From Cristatella mucedo (lineage: Eukaryota > Bryozoa > Phylactolaemata > Cristatellidae), in NCBI GenBank assembly GCA_009760855.2, contig WPIO01000009.1, forward strand, positions 7,353,001 through 7,417,000: a stretch of DNA of 64,000 nucleotides. The letters are read 5' to 3'. The notes under the pieces were generated by a model, which was not told the origin of the DNA, searched no databases, and saw only the letters and a program-made list of their open reading frames with translations. Position numbers and translations under genes: made by a program. Of the stretch, positions 57,900 to 64,000 are shown in pieces (position 1 is the first letter of the stretch; the number at the start of each line of letters is the position of its first letter).

Positions 57900-58211
57900 C
57901 GAGACGGCAGACACCTCTTGAGAGGAAGGGCAGCTCAGGGCAGTGCGCTACTGGGGCGATGGGCAAAGGAAAATGTGTGGATACACGATGGAAGGCACGC
58001 TCTTGCCCCATAAGCGGCTGGAAGGCTCCGCCGTGCACACGCAGCAGTTGCCTGAGCGGTCAGTCAGCTCGTGCCAAGATCTTCGGATAGAAAATTTCAC
58101 GGCTCTCCTTTCTCCTTTGTACCAGCTTCTACACATACCAAATTGTCTAAATTAAAAAAGGATATTTTACGCATTACCTAATAGTGTTTACGAAATTTCA
58201 TCCGGGGAGCA

Positions 58212-58494
58212 TGCTGTATGACAGTGTCTCCGGCGGCTGTTCTAGTGGGAGGCTCACGGAGACACAGCGGGCGCACGTGCGTGGTAGACGAGACTCTCCT
58301 TTATTACTCTCAACGGGCACATATATTTGGGACCCCGATCAATCGCAGCAGACGACGCGAAATATAGCATGCATTAGTAGCCTGACGCTGCTGCTGGGCT
58401 GCGTCAGTGGCTTAACTATTGGCCACAGGTGAGGCGTGTACGTTAGTGTCAAGGCACTTCGCTAATTAGAACAGCAGAAGCTGTAGGCGCACAC
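58212..58494 (-). repeat. Solo-LTR-like repeat, copy C
   Basis: Inverted relative to A and B. On the minus strand it starts GTGTGCGCCTACAG and keeps ATATATGTGCCC, AGTAATAAAGGAG (intact signal) and TGTGTCTCCGTGAGCCTC. Confidence 0.75.
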
Positions 58495-58523
58495 TACAAG
58501 CAGCAATTGCTAACCATCTCCCT

Positions 58524-58628
58524 CAAATCCTGCAACGGGCAATCCTTTATTACCAAGTGCAAGCGGTGGTGATAGCCGTAAAGGCTCTTCTGCCGCTATA
58601 CAAAAGGAGGCTGCTGAATGCAGCTAGT
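58524..58628 (+). repeat. SINE-1 body/tail fragment
   Basis: AGCGGTGGTGATAGCCGTAA to AGGCTGCTGAATGCAGCTAG; head missing. Confidence 0.75.
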
Positions 58629-59924
58629 ACTTGTTATGCTCTTACAGTTTGCATGTGAAATGAAATGCCCAGGCCTTGTCTTGATTCCCACTGACAGGCA
58701 TGTCGAAGTATGTTTAGCTAAATTAATCTGCTGGGTGCAAGCTCTTACTCTGAAGTAGCATTACCTAAGATTTTCGTACTAGGCACCTGTACTGCTACAC
58801 GTCTACTGATACTACTCGGTAATGTTATTTCCGCATAACGGCACAGCGTGCGCTATATTTGCGAAACTGATATCCGCGGCATGTCCAATAGCAAAAGCGG
58901 AGAATTTCAAAGTATCACTATCCCGACCACCGAGGCAAATTTTGTATGGAACGATGGCTACCTTTGGTTTATTCTAGGTATTGGTGATTAGGTAACCACA
59001 CTTTGTACACGAGGTAAAAATAAATTTAAATCTTATACCTAGTTTATAGGCGTACTAGGCTCGGCCAGTCGTGCGGGAGCTTCGAATGACCATTACTACC
59101 ACGACCCATGTAATAAACTGTCGCCGTAGAGCCCAGGTCATGAGGATAGTTGCTTGCGACGCGATGCTGGAGCGACAGGCCGACAGTCCGCAGCTGGACA
59201 CTGGTAAACGGTAGTTAGCCGATTGAACTGTCCTACTTGTATAGCGGCGGAAGAGCCTTAGCTATCTACCTATAATTATCTATATAAGTATAACTATACA
59301 AATTACAATTATCCATAAATATCGTATGATAAGCGGGCTAAAACCAACGCTTGAAGTGAGCAATATAGGATTGCCACGTGTGAAGGTCGGTATGAACGGC
59401 CAGCCCAGGTGACCTTGCTGGTCAGCGGCCTTACCTCGGGGAAAAATCTTGCCGGTGATTCCTGGTGGAGGGCGTTTCCGTCTCTGAGGCATTCTCTCCG
59501 TTCATTTAGGGGCAGCGTAGGTTTTCTTCCCTCATTGGCGGAATCTTTACATGCTACCCTCTTCTTACCCTAGAAGTGTAGCGACGTTAGCTCGTTAGCG
59601 CGTCCGAGGCTCAGTTTACCGCTCTCAATAATGTGGTATGCACTCTTTAGCCTTCCGGTGCTTTTTTTGGAAACCTGTGACACTTGGGACAGCTTCGAAG
59701 GCTTATTTTGTGAAGGCAAGTTCTAAGGCTTTATGCAGCCAAACTTTCGTGAAGTCCTTGCTAGCCAACTGGATTCGGTTCGTAACGCAGGAACGGTGTC
59801 GTAACCCGGGTAATTTTCCGCCAACTCGAGCGTTCTTAACCCAGTGTAACACACTAGAGTACACCCTTAGGCCGGATTGTAACCAGTGGTATAATGGCCT
59901 AGGCCACTTTACTCAGAACATTGA

Positions 59925-60560
59925 AGTAGATGCGTTGCTTGTCTGGGAGCCAGTGCTGGTCGGCGAGAAGTGGTGTGATGCGGCCACTGCGACGCTCACG
60001 ACAGACAAGCCTAGCTGCAGAGTTTGGCACCAGCTGTGAGCGCCTGAATGCACCATCCAGTAGACCAGCAAGCACTGAGTTACAGAAGTCTTGACGGGAT
60101 GTCACAAATGCATGGACAAATTTAGATGTGGTATCTCTGTCTAAGCAAGCCCATATTTTAGCAGTGTCGTGTAGTTGAAATTAGGCAGACTTGTGGAGCT
60201 GATGTGTTCTCTTAATGAAAGGTCACTTTGGAACAGAACCCCTAGATTTCCCTCAGATTCAACAGAAGTTATGCTGGCAGAGCCGATTGTGAGCGTTAAC
60301 CTTTCCAATCCTTAATCACGCTTGGTTTGCCCATAGCGCGTAAGTTGGTCTTATCCTCATTCGATTTAAGAATGTCATCAATACATGCAGCAAGGGAGTT
60401 GAGAGAATTCGAAGTGCTAGGGGGCTGGGAGGGATCAAAGCAAAGGTAGAACTGGGCGTCATTTGCGTAGAAGTGAAAGCCTAGATTGTGCTTGGCAATC
60501 ACATCGGAAAGAGGGAGGGTATAAACCGTGAAAAGAACCAGACCCAGCACGGAGCCCTGA
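59925..60560 (-). mobile_element. LINE-A RT fragment
   Basis: Minus strand: LGLVLFTVYTLPLSDVIAKH, GFHFYANDAQFYLCFDP (YADD altered to YAND), CIDDI and [12 protein letters not shown] with HWLPDKQRI. In-frame breaks throughout. Confidence 0.8.
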
Positions 60561-60574
60561 GGTACCGCATACTT

Positions 60575-60640
60575 AAGCGCCTACAAAGAGATTGAGTTCT
60601 CTAAGGGCGCTTTATCAAGTGTGTTATTATTATTACTATA
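60575..60640 (+). repeat. LINE-A tail fragment
   Basis: CTACAAAGAGATTGAGTTCTC followed by ATT repeats, abutting the opposite-strand LINE-A fragment at its left. Confidence 0.75.
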
Positions 60641-60659
60641 CTTCGGTGGTTCATCGGAT

Positions 60660-60785
60660 AATAATAATAATAATAATAGTAATACATTTTTATAAAGTGC
60701 CCTCAGAGAACTCGATCTCTATCCAGGCGCTTTACATGTGTTTCAAACGACGTACGATTGAATGGCTAGTGGTAGCATGCTCAAT

Positions 60786-60786
<1 letters not shown>
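60660..60786 (-). mobile_element. LINE-A 3' end
   Basis: AAT repeats, CTCAGAGAACTCGATCTC tail and the first part of the 3' UTR up to GCATGCTCAATAAG, where (AGC)23 takes over. Confidence 0.75.

Positions 60787-60855
<69 letters not shown>
60787..60855. repeat. (AGC)23 trinucleotide repeat
   Basis: Twenty-three uninterrupted AGC units, followed by 200 bases of non-LINE sequence with an open frame (to 61080) that I do not recognise. Confidence 0.95.
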
Positions 60856-60857
<2 letters not shown>

Positions 60858-61179
60858 GGCACTCTTGCTTCCGCTTCCTCTTCGCTCCTCTCTCTTCGCC
60901 ACTTATTTTGGCGGCTTCTCTTCTGACTTCCAGCCTTCAATTCCAGCTACTTCCGCCGCTGCTATGGGTAAGCGTCTCCGAAAGCTCGCCGATCGCCTTC
61001 GTCGCTCTGCTCTGGCAAAGCAAGCTCTCCGCAGAGAGCCGATCGCGGTACTTTTGACCCTGTGTAGCCACTGTACATAGAACATAAATGGAATTAATTC
61101 AGAGGAGGAGGAGGAGGACCGGCCCGACCCGACTGTCTTCGCCTCTCATATTGTATTTGGCGGCAAGTCGGCGATGGTT

Positions 61180-61860
61180 TTTAATAATAATAATGCACTT
61201 GATAAAGCGCCCTCAGAGAACTAAATCTCTTTCTAGGCGCTTTACATTTGCTGCAAAGGGAAACGCGATTGAATGGTGAGTAATATCATGCTTGATAAAC
61301 AACATGAATGACATGGTTAGTGGTGACGTGCACAGGGTCAGCATGCAAATGTGGTTAGTGGCAGCATGCACAGTGTCAGCACGCATAAGCACATGGAGGA
61401 CGAATCACAGGGACCCACTAAATGCTGTGCTAAATAGGAGTGTTTTAAGTTCTTTTTAAATGTGGTCAGTCAGGGGGTGTTCTGACGCAATTCGGGAGGG
61501 AGTTCCAGGCTTTGGGAGCATACGAACTAAATGCACGGTCCCAAAAGGATTTGAGGTTTGTACGAGGTATTGGTCAACTGTTGGATTCCGAAAAGCGGGT
61601 GATACGATACTTGGCCTAGTGGGGGAGTAGATCTAAGAGATAGGCTGGAGCCAAAGAATGAAGTAACCTAAAAGTGAGCGACAAAACCTTGAAGTCGATC
61701 CGTTGCTTGACTGGTAGCCAGTGCAGGGCGGCGAGAAGTGGTGTGATGTGGCAACTGCGACGCTCACGATAGACAAGCCTAGCTGCAGAGTTTTGCAACA
61801 GCTGTAATCGCCTGATTGCACATGCCGGTAGGCCAGCAAGCAAGGTTTGGGCAACTTGGC
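61180..61860 (-). mobile_element. LINE-A 3' end with RT C-terminus
   Basis: Tail CTCAGAGAACTAAATCTC at 61212-61229, the 3' UTR, and minus-strand [50 protein letters not shown]. Well preserved. Confidence 0.85.
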
Positions 61861-62545
61861 AACTAAAAGAGTGAGCGATCTTCGACACGTAGCAGCCATT
61901 TTGGACGGCAAATACTTCGCGAATGTTTTCTGTTTGGATAATCGTCGCTGAACAATTAAAGCTAATTAAAAGAACTTGTTTTGTTGAAAACATTCGCGTT
62001 CTGCGTCATGTTTCAGACGGTGTGTATTCTGGCTTGGAGCGATAGAGTTTTGCCTAGCCTATTCTACATCCCGGATATAAAGAAGCCTTGGCCGCTTTAG
62101 CCCTGGTTTATAAAGCGGCCTGGGCCGTTTTAATCCCGGGATACTCGGGGAGGGGTATACTCTGGCCTGTTACACCGGATTCCCGGATCTTTAGTTACCC
62201 CGGGCGTTCGTAGCACGATGCAGGCACGCCGTTCCTGCGGTACCGGGAAAAAGCTACCGGCATGAAAGCCTTTGTCCGGCTACCTAACTCCAATGACAAG
62301 CAGCGCCCGAGCGCACGCGCAGACAGCGTGGCTCCGCGCTTCGTGGTGCCGTCATTTTGCGTCCGACTCGTCCTAATCCCATTGGTCACATCAGCTACCG
62401 GGGTCCGCCCCAATGGCTGCTGAGTCTACACTTACAGGATGGCCTCCTTTGTTAGCGGGGGCGCTAAGCATCTGCAGGCTGGCGTTACGCGTCAGCGAAC
62501 GCGTCAGCGAACGCTACCGCCGCAGCCGCCGCCAGGGTCGCGAGC

Positions 62546-62941
62546 ATGGCCGTTTCGCGACAGCTCGCCGAGTTCGCTCTCGGCGGGCTAGCCGCGAGCG
62601 GAGCTGTCGTGTTCACGAATCCGTTCGAAGTAGTCAAGACACGCATGCAGCTCCAGGGCGAGCTGATCGCCAGGGGCCAGCATGCCGTGCACTATCGGCA
62701 CGTCTTCCACGGATTCGTCGCCGTAGCCAAGCACGACGGCGTCCTCGCCCTGCAGAAAGGCTTGACCCCGGCGCTCTGGTTCCAGTTCTGCATGAACGGG
62801 CTCCGGCTGGGCTGCTACCAGGGCATCGACAACCTCGGCCTCACGAGGGCGAGCGACGGACGCGTGAGCTTCGCCAAGAGCGCCCTGGCCGGCGGACTGT
62901 CGGGCTGCTTCGGAATGCTGGTCGCGAGCCCTCTCTACATG
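62546..62941 (+). CDS. SLC25A35-like carrier copy 2, exon 1 (gene continues beyond window)
   Basis: 132 codons from MAVSRQLAEF to ASPLYM, then GTAGGA. Same length, start and donor position as exon 1 of copy 1; by hand count 110 of 132 residues are identical. [16 protein letters not shown] keeps the first carrier signature (P-F-E-V-V-K), and SPLYM replaces SPIYM. Surroundings are GC-rich, unlike copy 1. Exons 2 and 3 were not found in the remaining 1.06 kb and should lie to the right. If they do not exist, this is a truncated duplicate; the clean frame argues against decay. Confidence 0.85.
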
Positions 62942-63257
62942 GTAGGACCGTCCGCCGCGGCACGCGCGCGCCTATTTCACCGTCGCGCGCGTGCGCAGCG
63001 CTCGGCGGTGGACGCGACAGTCGAGCGGACGCCGACCGAAGCCTGCGGTGCGGCGTCCGCTCGACTGTCGCGTCTTCTCTCCTAATACGTCCGTTCGCGT
63101 ATTGTCTCCTAATCGTGAGCGCTTTTCGGTTGAGCTCTACCGGGCAGAGGTTCGCAAAACGGTGTCGCTGCGAGACCCGCTGCCTGGATGTCAGTTAGAT
63201 CGGCCGAAGCTCTTCACGTTGTACGCCGCGTAAAAAGAAGAGTGTCTGAGAAGAGAT

Positions 63258-63768
63258 TGGCCGTATTTTACGGCGAATGAGCCCGACTTTTTTTTCAAAA
63301 ATTTGGGTTTGGATAATGGAAAGGGGGCTTACACATGGGGCGTTGCTTTTTTCTTTTTGCTTCCAATGTGGCGCTAAATAATTTACCTGCTTTCAATGCC
63401 ACCCAGAAAAGAATAACTGGTCGCCAAAATGCGCTTGTTTATCAAGCAGTTTCAAGAAGTGTGGCATTTCAAATGCAGTGGACGGAATGGACGATGACGC
63501 GGTCTATGAGAGAGTGATGACGACAACGATGATAGCGGAGCTTCCACCAAATTTCAAGCCTGTGATGTGAACGAGGAATATGGTGAGGGTACCATCACCA
63601 TTCCTGATACAGGGGATAGTGATGGTGACAGGAGTGATTATTATGAGTCTTGATATTGTTCAGTTCATTCGGCTATTGAATAGAAATTTGTTTTCCAGAC
63701 AATTGGTTAAACAATTTGGAGGGGGCTTATACATCGGGGAGGGTTCTACACGGTAAAATACGGTAGTT
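63258..63768 (+). mobile_element. pogo/Tigger-like short element with transposase remnant
   Basis: Ends share CCGTATTTTACGG (left, from 63262) and CGGTAAAATACGG (right); TA follows the right end. Inside, plus strand, 63442-63540 reads SSSFKKCGISNAVDGMDDDA and on, the pogo/Tigger C-terminal motif. A G-rich GGGGGCTTACACAT / GGGGGCTTATACAT motif lies near each end. Non-autonomous. Confidence 0.7.
63442..63540 (+). pseudogene. pogo/Tigger transposase C-terminal remnant
   Basis: Only the final motif FKKCGISNAVDG plus an acidic/threonine stretch; no DDE core and no start. Confidence 0.7.
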
Positions 63769-64000
63769 CTCTTGAGGGCTCTATGCGAGTGTCTCATTAT
63801 TAGTTATTTATAAATATAATGTCATAATTTATATTTAGTTAACTTCAACATTATTAGTAGTACTATTGTCATTATGATCAGTAAGAAGAGCAACTAACGG
63901 CGGCGGTGTCATCATTTGAAATAGGGGGTGTGAAACGGCAGCCGAGTGTCATGCGGAGTGTCACAGCGTCCCCGATATGGCTCTCGGAGCGAAAGAAAGA
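63769..64000. other. Right edge, nothing assigned
   Basis: AT-rich then GC-richer sequence within the presumed intron 1 of carrier copy 2; no exon or repeat recognised. Confidence 0.4.

Larger units (their letters stand above)
53641..62545. other. Intergenic, repeat-rich, between NUP37 and second carrier
   Basis: No coding exon recognised. Contains LINE-A and LINE-B fragments, SINE-1/2 copies, LTR copy C, CT and AGC repeats. A 102-codon frame at 57316-57624 is unrecognised and not called. Confidence 0.5.

Noticed and set aside
62413-63198. 261-codon plus-strand frame
   Set aside because: Another frame of the GC-rich region holding carrier copy 2 exon 1; arginine-rich and unlike any family, whereas the 62546 frame is a clear carrier.

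Overview
This is a repeat-rich window of animal nuclear DNA. The genes are split by introns with GT/AG boundaries. They encode conserved metazoan proteins: a ciliary/basal-body ARMC9, a Y-complex nucleoporin Nup37 and SLC25A34/35-type mitochondrial carriers. The spaces between exons are filled with degraded CR1/L2-like non-LTR retrotransposons, two families of tRNA-derived SINEs, solo-LTR-like repeats, pogo/Tigger-type remnants and many microsatellites. ARMC9 implies an animal that makes cilia. The repeats look like those of an invertebrate, perhaps a lophotrochozoan, but I cannot name a phylum from the sequence alone.

Layout. Minus strand, about 169-14703: fourteen in-phase exons of ARMC9, from the start codon at 14703 through the LisH region and into the armadillo region. 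The 3' end of the gene lies beyond the left edge. Plus strand, 22951-34105: a complete three-exon SLC25A35-like carrier of 315 residues. Minus strand, 41925-42118: one intact exon with the catalytic-cysteine box of a USP20/USP33-type deubiquitinase, with no partner exons found. Plus strand, 46524-53640: a complete seven-exon NUP37 of 329 residues. Plus strand, 62546-62941: exon 1 of a second SLC25A35-like carrier, about 83% identical to the first, whose remaining exons should lie to the right of the window.

The exon chains were built by hand from splice sites, reading phase and recalled family sequences. Phase closes exactly across every junction of ARMC9, NUP37 and the first carrier, which is the strongest support for the models. 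The genes do not form a pathway; they are neighbours with separate jobs (cilium, nuclear pore, mitochondrial inner membrane).

The most interesting material is structural. An ARMC9 intron of 210 bases stays open in frame and carries (CAG)10. The USP exon is an orphan. The carrier is duplicated on either side of NUP37. A pogo-like element holds a LINE 3' end, which in turn holds a palindrome-led LTR. The SINE and LINE families share a 3' hairpin tail. A 50-base higher-order minisatellite sits just before a NUP37 splice acceptor. I see no bacterial, phage, CRISPR or toxin system here, and nothing I would claim as a new molecular machine.
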